Source: Chitinophagales bacterium (GTDB lineage Bacteria > Bacteroidota > Bacteroidia > Chitinophagales > Saprospiraceae). Taken from it: a stretch of 64,000 nucleotides of DNA. Position 1 is the first letter of the stretch. Each line of letters begins with the position of its first letter. Under the pieces are notes generated by a model, which saw only the letters and a program-made list of their open reading frames with translations, was not told where the DNA came from and did not search any database. The stretch covers positions 25,154-89,153 of the forward strand of contig JAKSDI010000093.1 of assembly GCA_022360175.1 (NCBI GenBank). The letters run 5' to 3'. Position numbers and translations under genes: made by a program. Of the stretch, positions 34,915-44,242 are shown piece by piece.

Positions 34915-37491
34915 ATGAAATGGTTATTAACCTTGCTTAGCTTACTTTGGCTAAGTACTTTCCATAATAATATAAATGCACAAAACGACGAGACTATCCA
35001 AATATGGGTAGATGGTATTTGTGGTATGTGTAAAGACAGAATAGAAAACGCAGCCCTTACTACTATTGGAGTGCGTTTTGCAGATTGGGACGTAGAAAGT
35101 AAACAATTAACAATTACTAAGAGTCCAGAGCCTCTGGATATCAATCAGTTACATGCTAATATCACTGGAGTGGGGCATGATACTGAATTGCAAAAAGCTA
35201 CAGAAGAAGTTTATCAAGCCTTACATGCTTGTTGTAAATATAGAGATGAAGCGGTAATCGCAGCACATAAGCCAGCAGAAGGAAATAGTGAGCAAAGTAG
35301 TGATGAAAAATATCTCAAAGGAGTAATTGTGGAAGAAAATGCCAAAGGAGATGCAGTTCCTTTGATTGGTGCTAATATACGCTGGTTAAATGTTAATGAA
35401 GGAGCTGTTTCTGATTCAGAAGGAGGTTTTGAAATTGAGCGGATAGAGGGAGTCAACCAATTAGTAGTAAGCTATATTGGTTATGAATCGGATACCTTGC
35501 TGATTGATCAGGGAGGGGAGGTCGTTATTACCCTTTCAGATGCAGTTACACTAGATGAAGTAAAAGTGACTCACCGACGAAAAAGCACCTCGGTTTCATT
35601 CCTTGAAGCAGGCAATATTCAATACTTGTCAGAAGATGAATTTTTGAAGGCTGCTTGTTGTAGCCTGGCAGAAAGCTTTGAAACTACTCCCTCTGTTGAT
35701 GCTTCTTTTACAGATGCTGTTACAGGTACAAGGAAGATTGAAATGCTGGGGCTAGCTAGTCCTTACCTGCAAATCACAAGAGAAAATATGCCTGATGCAC
35801 GTGGTTTATCTGCATTGTATGGCCTGGATTTTACAGCCGGAGCCTGGATTGAAGGAATACAGCTAAACACAGGAGCAGGTTCGGTAGTCAATGGATTTGA
35901 AAGCATTACAGGCCAGATAAATGTAGAGTTGTGGAAGCCAGATAAGGCGGTACCTGTTTATTTGAATTTATATGGAAATGCAATGGGGCGTCTTGAGGGT
36001 AACCTAAACGTAAACCATGCTTTAAACGAAGAATGGCATACTGGCTTATTGCTACATGCTAAATCACAACAGCGGGAGAGCGATCGCAACGATGATGGCT
36101 TTTTAGACAACCCACTTACCAATCATTTCATAGGTATTAATCGCTGGCGATTCAAAGGCAAGAACGGATGGATGGGGCAGGCTGGTATCAAAGGTACTTT
36201 CATTGATAGTCAGAGTGGCCAGATGCCGGATTTAGAATCTCCATGGATAGCAGATCGGAATGTTAATCGTTGGGAAGGATGGTTAAAAACAGGCCATGTA
36301 TTTGAAGGGCGGCCTTATGCAAGTATGGGCTTTCAGTTTTCGGCAGCTTATCATGATCAGGAGAGTGATTTTGGACCCCGTTCTTATATTGCTAATCAGC
36401 AGTCATTATATGGTAACTTCATCTACCAGAGTATCATAGGTGATAGTAAGCACCAGTTTAAAACAGGGATGAGTATTCAAGTGGATGAATATGAAGAATC
36501 CATCAAAGAACTTTCTGCAACAGAGGCTGATACCTACACACGAAGTGAATGGGTGCCAGGTGCTTTCTTTGAATACACTTATGGAAAAGGAGAAAGTTTT
36601 ACAGCGGTAGCTGGATTAAGGGCCGATCATCACAATCAGTACGGACTGTTTGTTACACCACGATTAAACCTGCGTTATGCGATTAATGAGCAGCTGGTTT
36701 GGAGAGTATCCGGAGGTAGAGGGCAACGTACAGCTTCTATTTTTGCCGAAAATATTGGCCTTTTTGCTTCCTCTCGTAATATTATAGTCGAATCAAAAGA
36801 ACAGGATACTCCTTATGGCCTGGATGCCGAGGTAGCCTGGAATGGAGGAACTACACTGAATTGGGAATTTCCAACAGGAAAGACAAGTGCTTTGTTAAGT
36901 TTAAGCTACTTCCATACTCATTTTATTAACCAAATCGTTGTAGACTTTGACGAAGACCCGCAAAGTGTTTATTTTTATAATCTGGATGGTAGGTCATTTT
37001 CTAATAGTATCCAGGGACAAATAGACTTTGAACCAATCCCTCGCTGGAGTGTTCGTATGGCTTACCGATACAATGATGTAGAAGTTGATTATAAAAAAGG
37101 ACGCTTACAAAAACCATTAGTTTCCAATCATAGAGCGTTTCTTAATACAGGCTATGAAACCCAAAATGGCTGGAAAATAGACGGGACTTTGAGCTGGCAG
37201 GGCGAAAGAAGAATCCCTTCCACAGAGAGTAATCCATCAGATTATCAACTGGACACTTATTCACCAAGCTTCTTCCTTTTGAATGGGCAGCTGAGTAAAG
37301 CCTGGGGAGATCAATGGGAAATTTATTTAGGTGGAGAAAATCTTCTTGATTTCCGTCAGGAAAATCCTATTATTGCCAGTGATGATCCTTTCGGAGCGTA
37401 TTTTGATGCTTCTTTAGTCTGGGGCCCAGTATTCGGAAGAAATGTTTATATTGGAATGCGTTACCGTTTGACGGGAGAGCAAAAGAAATAG
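34915..37491 (+). CDS. TonB-dependent receptor with N-terminal heavy-metal (HMA) domain
   Basis: The 858-residue protein has a signal peptide (WLLTLLSLLWLSTFHNN). An HMA domain follows with the metal motif GICGMCKDRIE (Cys36, Cys39), then a carboxypeptidase-regulatory-like domain (about 108-205; VVSYIGYESDTLLI), a plug with AACCSLAESFETTPSV, and an outer-membrane beta-barrel ending FGRNVYIGMRYRLTGEQ. Other cysteine pairs (HACCKYRD, AACC) add to the metal theme. Such receptors take up substrates at TonB expense; the HMA domain and the Cys/His-rich neighbour suggest copper or another soft metal. The HtrA gene follows after 114 bp. Confidence 0.9.
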   Translation: MKWLLTLLSLLWLSTFHNNINAQNDETIQIWVDGICGMCKDRIENAALTTIGVRFADWDVESKQLTITKSPEPLDINQLHANITGVGHDTELQKATEEVYQALHACCKYRDEAVIAAHKPAEGNSEQSSDEKYLKGVIVEENAKGDAVPLIGANIRWLNVNEGAVSDSEGGFEIERIEGVNQLVVSYIGYESDTLLIDQGGEVVITLSDAVTLDEVKVTHRRKSTSVSFLEAGNIQYLSEDEFLKAACCSLAESFETTPSVDASFTDAVTGTRKIEMLGLASPYLQITRENMPDARGLSALYGLDFTAGAWIEGIQLNTGAGSVVNGFESITGQINVELWKPDKAVPVYLNLYGNAMGRLEGNLNVNHALNEEWHTGLLLHAKSQQRESDRNDDGFLDNPLTNHFIGINRWRFKGKNGWMGQAGIKGTFIDSQSGQMPDLESPWIADRNVNRWEGWLKTGHVFEGRPYASMGFQFSAAYHDQESDFGPRSYIANQQSLYGNFIYQSIIGDSKHQFKTGMSIQVDEYEESIKELSATEADTYTRSEWVPGAFFEYTYGKGESFTAVAGLRADHHNQYGLFVTPRLNLRYAINEQLVWRVSGGRGQRTASIFAENIGLFASSRNIIVESKEQDTPYGLDAEVAWNGGTTLNWEFPTGKTSALLSLSYFHTHFINQIVVDFDEDPQSVYFYNLDGRSFSNSIQGQIDFEPIPRWSVRMAYRYNDVEVDYKKGRLQKPLVSNHRAFLNTGYETQNGWKIDGTLSWQGERRIPSTESNPSDYQLDTYSPSFFLLNGQLSKAWGDQWEIYLGGENLLDFRQENPIIASDDPFGAYFDASLVWGPVFGRNVYIGMRYRLTGEQKK

Positions 37492-37528
37492 CAACTTTAG
37501 TTTACGACCGATAATATTCGAACTTGTT

Positions 37529-37573
37529 TCCAAATAAGAGACTTCCTTCAAAAGAATCAAGTCCTTATTTGGA
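37529..37573 (+). promoter_or_regulatory. Hairpin upstream of the HtrA gene
   Basis: An inverted repeat with one extra base (arms 37529-37544 and 37559-37573, TCCAAATAAG and complement) lies 33 bp before the HtrA start. It is followed by GGAGG, not a T run, so it is a leader hairpin rather than a terminator. Confidence 0.45.
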
Positions 37574-37605
37574 GGCAGCTTCGGATATACCCAAATATCA
37601 AAGCC

Positions 37606-39030
37606 ATGAAGCAATATCTTATCATTGGTATCAGTTCGCTGTTGAGTGCGTTGCTGGCAATTGCCGCTTATCGCTATTTGGAAGATCCTCAGGAAGTGAT
37701 CATTCGAGAGACAGTACCTGCTCAGTATACCAACTTTGACCCACTGGAATACAGTAAACAAAGGCGTTTTATTGCTTCTGCACCTACAGACTTTACAGCT
37801 GCAGCAGAGCTTGTTACTCCTGCTGTTGTTAATATAAAAACGGTACAGGGTGGTGGCAGTTTTGATTTTTGGGGCAGTTCTTCTTATGGAACCTCTTCTG
37901 GTTCCGGGGTGATTGTTTCTCCTGATGGGTATATTGTGACTAGCAATCATGTCATTGAAGATAGCGATGAAATAGAAGTTACGCTCAATGATAAGAGAGA
38001 GTATCGTGCAGAAGTAATTGGTACCGATCCTTCCACCGATTTAGCACTTATAAAAGTAAAAGCGAAAAAACTACCTGCTGTTGAGTTTGGCAATTCTGAT
38101 TCTTTGCGAGTAGGGGAGTGGGTATTAGCTGTAGGCAATCCCTTTAATCTTGAATCTACTGTTACAGCAGGGATTGTAAGTGCAAAAGGGCGTAGCATAG
38201 ATATTTTGGAAGGGCAGGACCGGATAGAATCTTTTATTCAGACGGATGCTGCGGTGAATCCAGGTAATAGCGGTGGTGCACTGGTGAATACAAATGCAGA
38301 ATTGATTGGAATTAATGCTGCTATCATTACCCGATCTGGCCGCTATGAAGGATATTCTTTTGCCGTGCCTTCAAATCTAGTGCGCAAGGTGATACGTGAT
38401 TTGAGAGATTACGGTATTGTACAACGAGGTATATTAGGCGTTTTTATTGATGAAATGACTAGCGAAAGGGCAAGTGAATTAGGGCTCTCTTCTGTAGAAG
38501 GTGTTTATATCACCCGTGTGACTCCTGAAAGTGGTGCTGATGATGCTGGATTACAACAAGGAGATGTAATTATAGGCATCAATGAAGTCGTCACCAAAAC
38601 ATTACCCGAAATGCAGGAACAACTTGGACGCTATCGGCCTGGAAATACGATTAGTGTAGATTATATTCGCGACGGAAAAACTCAACGAGCTAAAGTGATC
38701 TTGAAAAATAAAAGCAATGGCACTACTCTTGTAGCTAGTGAGAACGATGATATCTTAATGGATCTCGGATTTGAACTGCGCAATTTAACAAGAGAAGAAC
38801 GCCGGCGTTTTGGTATTGCAGGGGCAAAAGTAATCAGCATTTATAGAGGTAGCCGTATTGAGCGAACCAATATGGATCCAGGGTTTATTATTACTAAAGT
38901 AGATAATGAGACGGTAAGCTCTGTAGAAGAATTGATAGAGATATTGAAAAATGCGAGTGGGAAAGTAATGTTGGAGGGAGTTTATGAAAATTATCCTGGC
39001 GAATACTACTATGCTTTCCCTGTAGACTAG
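37606..39030 (+). CDS. HtrA/Deg-family periplasmic serine protease
   Basis: This 474-residue protein has an N-terminal signal anchor (IIGISSLLSALLAIAAY). The trypsin-like triad is His115 (TSNHVIED), Asp145 (DPSTDLALIKV) and Ser222 (NPGNSGGALVN). Two PDZ domains follow, about 270-365 and 380-470; the first contains VTPESGADDAGLQQGDVI. Deg proteases degrade or refold damaged envelope proteins and can sense misfolding through their PDZ domains. Length is typical of DegP/DegQ. The neighbourhood (metal receptor upstream, carboxylase downstream) gives no specific partner. The hairpin in its leader may affect expression. Confidence 0.93.
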   Translation: MKQYLIIGISSLLSALLAIAAYRYLEDPQEVIIRETVPAQYTNFDPLEYSKQRRFIASAPTDFTAAAELVTPAVVNIKTVQGGGSFDFWGSSSYGTSSGSGVIVSPDGYIVTSNHVIEDSDEIEVTLNDKREYRAEVIGTDPSTDLALIKVKAKKLPAVEFGNSDSLRVGEWVLAVGNPFNLESTVTAGIVSAKGRSIDILEGQDRIESFIQTDAAVNPGNSGGALVNTNAELIGINAAIITRSGRYEGYSFAVPSNLVRKVIRDLRDYGIVQRGILGVFIDEMTSERASELGLSSVEGVYITRVTPESGADDAGLQQGDVIIGINEVVTKTLPEMQEQLGRYRPGNTISVDYIRDGKTQRAKVILKNKSNGTTLVASENDDILMDLGFELRNLTREERRRFGIAGAKVISIYRGSRIERTNMDPGFIITKVDNETVSSVEELIEILKNASGKVMLEGVYENYPGEYYYAFPVD

Positions 39031-39060
39031 TAATAGAAACAACTAACCAGATAAGAGAAT

Positions 39061-40695
39061 ATGGCCAAAATCGACCTAGAGAAGAGCAAGAATGAAGATA
39101 GTATGAAATTGCTCATCTCTCGCCTGAATCACAGACTGGAACGAATCAAGCTGGGAGGAGGAGAAGCTAAAATTGAAAAGCAACATAAAAAGGGCAAAAT
39201 GACTGCCCGCGAACGCATTGATTATCTGATAGATGATGGAAGTTCTTTCCTGGAGATAGGAGCTTTTGCCGGATTTGAAATGTATAAGGATTATGGCGGG
39301 TGCCCTGCAGGAGGAGTGGTAGCCGGAATTGGATATGTGAGTGGAAGGCAATGTATGATTGTTGCTAATGATGCAACTGTGAAAGCGGGTGCCTGGTTTC
39401 CAATTACCGGAAAGAAAAACCTGAGAGCACAGGAGATTGCGATGGAAAATCGTCTACCCATAATCTATTTAGTAGATAGTGCGGGGGTATTCTTACCAAT
39501 GCAAGATGAAATATTTCCAGATAAAGAACATTTTGGCCGCATTTTCCGCAATAACGCGCGCATGTCTAGTATGGGCATCCCTCAAATAGCTGCAATAATG
39601 GGAAGTTGTGTGGCCGGTGGTGCTTATCTTCCAATCATGTCAGATGAAGCTCTGATTGTAGAAGGAACGGGGTCTATCTTTTTGGCAGGCCCTTATCTGG
39701 TAAAAGCTGCAATTGGAGAGCAGGTTGATAAAGAAACACTGGGAGGAGCAACCACCCAAAGCGAAATATCAGGCGTCACAGATTATAAAATGCCAGATGA
39801 TCCTACATGCCTGGATACCATCCGGGATTTAGTAGATAAAATAGGCCATTTTGATAAAGCAGGTTTTGACAGAGTAGATCCTCTACCTCCAAAGAATGAC
39901 CCCAATGATATTTACAGCCTTTTCCCAGAACAAAGAAATAAGCCTTACAAGACAGCAGATATCCTTAAGTTATTGGTAGATGACTCCAAATTGACTTTCT
40001 ATAAAAATGGATATGGCAAAACAATCATATGCGCATATGCTCGTATAGATGGTTGGTCTGTAGGAATTGTAGCTAATAATCGCGAAATAGTAAAAAACGC
40101 AAAAGGAGAAATGCAGTTTGGCGGTGTTATCTATTCGGATTCAGCTGATAAGGCATCCCGCTTTATTATGAACTGCAACCAAAAGAAAATCCCGCTGGTT
40201 TTTCTGCATGATGTAACCGGATTTATGGTAGGTACCCGCTCTGAACATGGAGGCATTATAAAAGACGGTGCCAAGATGGTAAATGCAGTTTCTAACTCTA
40301 CAGTGCCTAAATTTAGTATTGTAATGGGCAATTCCTATGGAGCAGGAAACTATGCCATGTGTGGTAAGGCATATGATCCTCGATTAATCGTAGCATGGCC
40401 AACTGCTAAAATTGCCGTGATGGGTGGAGAGCAGGCGGCTAAAGTACTACTACAAATCCAGTCTTCTGCACTCAAAGCAAAAGGTGAAAAACTAGGCGAA
40501 AAGGAAGAAGCTGAATTACTCGATAAGATAAAGGGGCGCTATGATGACCAGACCACTCCATATTATGCTGCGGCCCGTCTTTGGGTAGATGCTATTATAG
40601 ACCCACTGGAAACACGACGTGTAATATCAATGGGTATTGAAGCTGCTAATAATGCTCCCGTAGAGAAGTTTAATCCAGGAGTAATACAGACATAA
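39061..40695 (+). CDS. Acyl-CoA carboxylase, carboxyltransferase (beta) subunit
   Basis: The 544-residue protein is a complete biotin-dependent carboxyltransferase with the two crotonase-like halves. Conserved blocks are KMTARERIDYLID, AGGVVAGIGYVSGRQCMIVA, MGSCVAGGAYLPIMSDE, DVTGFMVGTRSEHGGIIKDG and GNSYGAGNYAMCGKAYDPR. It transfers carboxyl from biotin to an acyl-CoA such as propionyl-CoA or methylcrotonyl-CoA. The GSCVAGGAY and GAGNYAMCG forms resemble methylcrotonyl/propionyl types more than acetyl-CoA AccD, but the substrate cannot be fixed. No biotin carboxylase or carrier gene is in the window. Confidence 0.9.
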   Translation: MAKIDLEKSKNEDSMKLLISRLNHRLERIKLGGGEAKIEKQHKKGKMTARERIDYLIDDGSSFLEIGAFAGFEMYKDYGGCPAGGVVAGIGYVSGRQCMIVANDATVKAGAWFPITGKKNLRAQEIAMENRLPIIYLVDSAGVFLPMQDEIFPDKEHFGRIFRNNARMSSMGIPQIAAIMGSCVAGGAYLPIMSDEALIVEGTGSIFLAGPYLVKAAIGEQVDKETLGGATTQSEISGVTDYKMPDDPTCLDTIRDLVDKIGHFDKAGFDRVDPLPPKNDPNDIYSLFPEQRNKPYKTADILKLLVDDSKLTFYKNGYGKTIICAYARIDGWSVGIVANNREIVKNAKGEMQFGGVIYSDSADKASRFIMNCNQKKIPLVFLHDVTGFMVGTRSEHGGIIKDGAKMVNAVSNSTVPKFSIVMGNSYGAGNYAMCGKAYDPRLIVAWPTAKIAVMGGEQAAKVLLQIQSSALKAKGEKLGEKEEAELLDKIKGRYDDQTTPYYAAARLWVDAIIDPLETRRVISMGIEAANNAPVEKFNPGVIQT

Positions 40696-40755
40696 ATATA
40701 GCCATCAGGAACAGCCAGTAGTTATTTTAGAGTTTAAATCACTTCATACTCTTAA

Positions 40756-41367
40756 ATGAAAATAGAAAATATGAAGAATATTCTACTGGCTGTTTTGTTG
40801 CTTTTGACAAACTCCATGATTGCTAAAGAAGAATCAGGAGACTTTACTGCCTCTCAAAAATCTTTACAAGAGTCAACTACCTGGCTATTTAAAAACAATA
40901 GTAATAATAAAGTGATTGCACTCAGAAAGGGAGGTAAAATTAAAGTACACCTGCATAGGAAGAATCCCGGAGATGAATATCTGATAAAAGGTACTTTAGA
41001 AGATATCAATAACACCAATCTGATTGTACGCAAAAAAGAGGTGATACAGGAAGTAAAAAAATCCTTAGTCAAAAGAATTATCATCAAATCCCATAAAGGC
41101 ATACAGGTTTATTTTCTTGGTATATTATTGTTTCTTCTGGGCACTGTTGCTGGAGTCATTTTATTCATTGCAGTATATTTTTCAGGTTTAAAACTGGACA
41201 AGACTTTTCTTTTAGTTGGTGTAGCAGCAGTATTGTTCCTCTTTTTTGGAAAGAAATTGATGGATGATTATTCAATCCACAAAATTGCCAAACCTTTTTC
41301 TGGAGAATGGGAGATAACAAAAATCAAGGCTAAAGCGGAGGAATTGCCTCCGCTTCATATTCCCTAA
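40756..41367 (+). CDS. Hypothetical membrane protein
   Basis: The 203-residue protein has a signal peptide or first helix (ILLAVLLLLTNSMIA) and two further membrane helices (FLGILLFLLGTVAGVILFIAV, FLLVGVAAVLFLFFG). ATG at 40771 is an alternative start giving a more standard signal peptide. The loop between contains a basic, strand-rich stretch (GKIKVHLHRKNPGDEYLIKG) that resembles a small beta domain. No family was recognised. It is followed 12 bp later by the DinB-like gene, so the two may be co-transcribed. Confidence 0.65.
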   Translation: MKIENMKNILLAVLLLLTNSMIAKEESGDFTASQKSLQESTTWLFKNNSNNKVIALRKGGKIKVHLHRKNPGDEYLIKGTLEDINNTNLIVRKKEVIQEVKKSLVKRIIIKSHKGIQVYFLGILLFLLGTVAGVILFIAVYFSGLKLDKTFLLVGVAAVLFLFFGKKLMDDYSIHKIAKPFSGEWEITKIKAKAEELPPLHIP

Positions 41368-41379
41368 CTTTATTCAATT

Positions 41380-41982
41380 ATGAGATCGACGATTACTTTC
41401 ATTTTTTTAATTTGTTTACCAATTTTATCCTTTGCTCAAGCTACACAAGAAATGGATGCTTTACCCTATCGCGAAATACCTGCTTATCCTGAAAGTTTTG
41501 ATGCTACTAGTGTTGCTGCTCGTATGATTGATGGGCTGGGATTTCGTTATTATTGGGCGACAGAAAGCCTGAGAGAAGAAGATTTGTCCTATCGCCCTGA
41601 TGAAACGGCCCGTACTTCTCAGGAGACATTAGAGCATATCTATGGATTGAGTAAAATGATTCATAATGCAGTAATGCAACAGCCAAATATTCGCAGTTCA
41701 GAGGCTGAAAAAATGAGTTTTGAGGAACAACGCAGGGCTACCCTTTTATTATTGGAGGAGGCAAGTAAAAAGCTTAAAACCAGTCAACCGGATAAAATGG
41801 AAGATATGGAGATTATTTTCCAACGTGGAGAAACTACGTCCACTTTTCCATTTTGGAACATTATCAATGGCCCTTTAGCAGATGCTTTATGGCATGTAGG
41901 CCAGGTTGTTTCCTTCCGCAGAGCTTCGGGCAATCCAATCAATCCAAAAATTAGCGTATTTACAGGAACAGTCAGAGAATAA
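41380..41982 (+). CDS. Exported DinB-like four-helix protein
   Basis: A 200-residue protein with a signal peptide (FIFLICLPILSFAQA). The rest is mostly helical and resembles the DinB/YfiT-type four-helix fold: GLGFRYYWATESLREEDLSY, ETLEHIYGLSKMIHN (a typical metal-site His position) and ADALWHVGQVVSFRRASG near the C-terminus. His residues in LEHIYG and LWHVGQ could be metal ligands. Members can be thiol-dependent transferases, but the exported location is unusual and no activity is claimed. It converges on the next gene with no spacer. Confidence 0.65.
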   Translation: MRSTITFIFLICLPILSFAQATQEMDALPYREIPAYPESFDATSVAARMIDGLGFRYYWATESLREEDLSYRPDETARTSQETLEHIYGLSKMIHNAVMQQPNIRSSEAEKMSFEEQRRATLLLLEEASKKLKTSQPDKMEDMEIIFQRGETTSTFPFWNIINGPLADALWHVGQVVSFRRASGNPINPKISVFTGTVRE

Positions 41983-42663
41983 TTATCCCATCACTAAATG
42001 ATTCTTTACTGTTTTAATGGATGTGATTGCCTCTGATTCGATATTCATTAAAAGCTGTCCACCCAGGCGTTCCATTTGCATTCGGAGGCGTGGATTATTT
42101 TCGCTGCGGGCAAGCGCCGTTACTGCATTGATGATTTCAAATCTGCTATAAGTGGAATGATGTTTTCTTTGGTTACGATATAGCCGCTTACGTTCTCTTT
42201 GTGCAGCATTGCGAAGTTGGAAGTCCCAGTTGAAATGAGCGTTTAATCTTTTTAGATGTAATACTGCTTGTTCCCAAAAAGCATTATCGGCAGGAATACT
42301 TTGTGATAAACGAAAATTACGAGCACATTTATCAGTTATTGCTGGCAGTAACTCATAATGGTGGCGTAGGGCTTCTTCAAAAGCATCGGCTTCTGTATGG
42401 AAGAAAGCTTCCTGTTCATCCATTCGAACAGTCATCATGCCATTTGAGCAAAGCAGCCTGATATTATAAGGACTGAGCAATACTTTAGTATTATCAATCC
42501 AAAGGGCCAAGCCTCCGCGGATAGGATCACGTAGTTGGATAGTGGATTTAATATCCTCAAATGTGCTAACTAGATAGTGGGCACCAAGGCTAAGCGCATC
42601 AACAGATACTTTGCCGCCATAGCTACTAGTAATCTGTTGAAAGGTTTGGGAAAACCATTTCAT
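41983..42663 (-). CDS. Hypothetical protein, possibly DUF932-like
   Basis: The 226-residue protein has no signal peptide or membrane helix. It contains YNIRLLCSNGMMTVRMDEQ near residues 82-100, a pattern seen in DUF932 (phage/plasmid-like) proteins, followed by a basic helical half (QRERKRLYRNQRKHHST). The match is weak. Its stop abuts that of the convergent DinB-like gene at 41982/41983. No mobile-element genes are nearby. Confidence 0.6.
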   Translation of the reverse strand: MKWFSQTFQQITSSYGGKVSVDALSLGAHYLVSTFEDIKSTIQLRDPIRGGLALWIDNTKVLLSPYNIRLLCSNGMMTVRMDEQEAFFHTEADAFEEALRHHYELLPAITDKCARNFRLSQSIPADNAFWEQAVLHLKRLNAHFNWDFQLRNAAQRERKRLYRNQRKHHSTYSRFEIINAVTALARSENNPRLRMQMERLGGQLLMNIESEAITSIKTVKNHLVMG

Positions 42664-42814
42664 TCTAATCGGTTATGGGTAATGTACTCAAAGTACCTTC
42701 TTTAAAAAAAGAAGCTTCCTTCTAAGATACAAAATTTTACGCTCAAAGGCAACTGCCGGGATGTTGCTACCCGTCTGGAGAATACTACTTACCCATATCA
42801 AAAAATATCCATTT

Positions 42815-43897
42815 ATGAGAAAGGCATTATTTCTTTTAATCATTATAGCCAGCGTAGCATGTAAAAAACAATCGATTGAGCCTCAACAAGAAGAAGGAAC
42901 GTGTAATCTCTCCGGTTTTTGGCCTGGCTGGGAAGTAGAAATGCTGGATTTTCCGGAAAGGCGAAAGCAACATGCAATGAGTTTTCCTACTGCAGAAATT
43001 GGTTATACCGCGGGTAATTATGGTACGATTATGAAAACGACAGATGGAGGTGATAATTGGGAAACATTACATAGTGGAGAGCATACAAATCCTCCTACTA
43101 AATTAGGATTAAGAGATATAGAATTTATAGATGAAATGTACGGTTTTGCCACAGCTCCTAAAGACAGCCATGGTTTTGGAGATGAAATAAACGCAGGAGC
43201 TTTATTGATGCGGACAAGAGATGGGGGGCAAAATTGGGAGAAAACCTATTATCCGGAAGTAAGAAATATCAATGCACTTGCCTTTTTTGATGCTCAAAAT
43301 GGTATTGGAATATTCCAGTATGAAGCGTTAGCAGATACCCTTTCTCCAATATTTAGAGTAGGAAAGACAAGCAATGCCGGTATCGACTGGGATTATACAG
43401 AATTGCCATTCAGAGCATATAAGTTGGACATAAAAGATGACCGAATCTTTTTGATGGAAAGCTGGGGAGGAGAAAATGTATGGTATTCTGATGACCAGGG
43501 AGATAATTGGACCGCCCTGACTCTTCCGGTATCTGGTTATACCCAAATTCATTTTGTGAATAAATCGCTAGGATTTATTGCTTCTGGAAAAGGAGATTAT
43601 CGAACTCAGGATGGTGGTATAAGCTGGCAAGCAATCGAAATACCAGGTGATGATTTAAGCTTGATCCATTTTGAAAATGAACAGGAAGGTTTTCTTATCA
43701 ATGCGATATATAAAACGGACTGGGACTTAATCTATATAAGTGGAGTAGAAAGTTATCATACAGTAGATGGAGGTAATAACTGGACAAAAATTGGCGATTT
43801 TGATCACTGTATCGTTAGCGGTATCAATGATTTTACCGATGAAGGCAGAGGCTATATCATGGGTAATGGTGATCTATTTCGTTTTTCAAAAAACTAA
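42815..43897 (+). CDS. Lipoprotein with YCF48/BNR-type beta-propeller repeats
   Basis: From ATG 42815 (a frame extends 54 bp further upstream but lacks a signal peptide) the protein has 360 residues. The lipobox is IIASVAC. Repeats of the YCF48/sialidase-BNR type follow, such as TTDGGDNWETL, TRDGGQNWEKT, SDDQGDNWTAL and TQDGGISWQAI, forming a beta-propeller. In plants and cyanobacteria Ycf48 assists photosystem II assembly; in Bacteroidota such lipoproteins are of unknown role and probably bind ligands at the surface. No enzymatic residues can be assigned. Its end overlaps that of dgkA by 12 bp in convergent orientation. Confidence 0.83.
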   Translation: MRKALFLLIIIASVACKKQSIEPQQEEGTCNLSGFWPGWEVEMLDFPERRKQHAMSFPTAEIGYTAGNYGTIMKTTDGGDNWETLHSGEHTNPPTKLGLRDIEFIDEMYGFATAPKDSHGFGDEINAGALLMRTRDGGQNWEKTYYPEVRNINALAFFDAQNGIGIFQYEALADTLSPIFRVGKTSNAGIDWDYTELPFRAYKLDIKDDRIFLMESWGGENVWYSDDQGDNWTALTLPVSGYTQIHFVNKSLGFIASGKGDYRTQDGGISWQAIEIPGDDLSLIHFENEQEGFLINAIYKTDWDLIYISGVESYHTVDGGNNWTKIGDFDHCIVSGINDFTDEGRGYIMGNGDLFRFSKN

Positions 43898-44242
43898 TAA
43901 AAGCTTCGGTACGAATATAATCAAACCTGCCGCAGCAGCTCCCATTGCAGTCAATAGCACGGCCCCTGCTGCTGTATCTTTGGCAATACCTGCTAGTCGA
44001 TGATGTTCTGGTGATACCAGGTCGGTAAGTGCTTCTATGGAGGTATTAAAGGTTTCTGCTGCTATTACCGCTCCAATAGCCAGCATCAATACCCCCCATT
44101 CCGCATTGCTTACTTCCAGCCAATAGGCTAATAAGACAACAGCAATTGCAGCCAATAAATGAATACGCGAGTTGGGTTGTGTTTTGAATAAATAAACAAC
44201 GCCCTGTATGGCGTATTTGAAACTAAGGATGCGCTTTTTCAT
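43886..44242 (-). CDS. dgkA: DgkA-family diacylglycerol/undecaprenol kinase
   Basis: A 118-residue protein with three membrane helices. The DgkA signature appears as ETFNTSIEALTDLVSPEHHR, followed by IAKDTAAGAVLLTAMGAAA. DgkA-like kinases phosphorylate diacylglycerol or undecaprenol at the inner membrane, recycling lipids used in envelope synthesis. The NTSIE and AGAVL blocks carry the catalytic Glu and the nucleotide site. Length is normal for the family. The preceding 438-bp region contains several hairpins. Confidence 0.88.
   Translation of the reverse strand: MKKRILSFKYAIQGVVYLFKTQPNSRIHLLAAIAVVLLAYWLEVSNAEWGVLMLAIGAVIAAETFNTSIEALTDLVSPEHHRLAGIAKDTAAGAVLLTAMGAAAAGLIIFVPKLLLVF

Noticed and set aside
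37529..37573. Terminator after the TonB receptor gene
   Set aside because: The hairpin is followed by GGAGG, not a T run, and lies in the leader of the HtrA gene.
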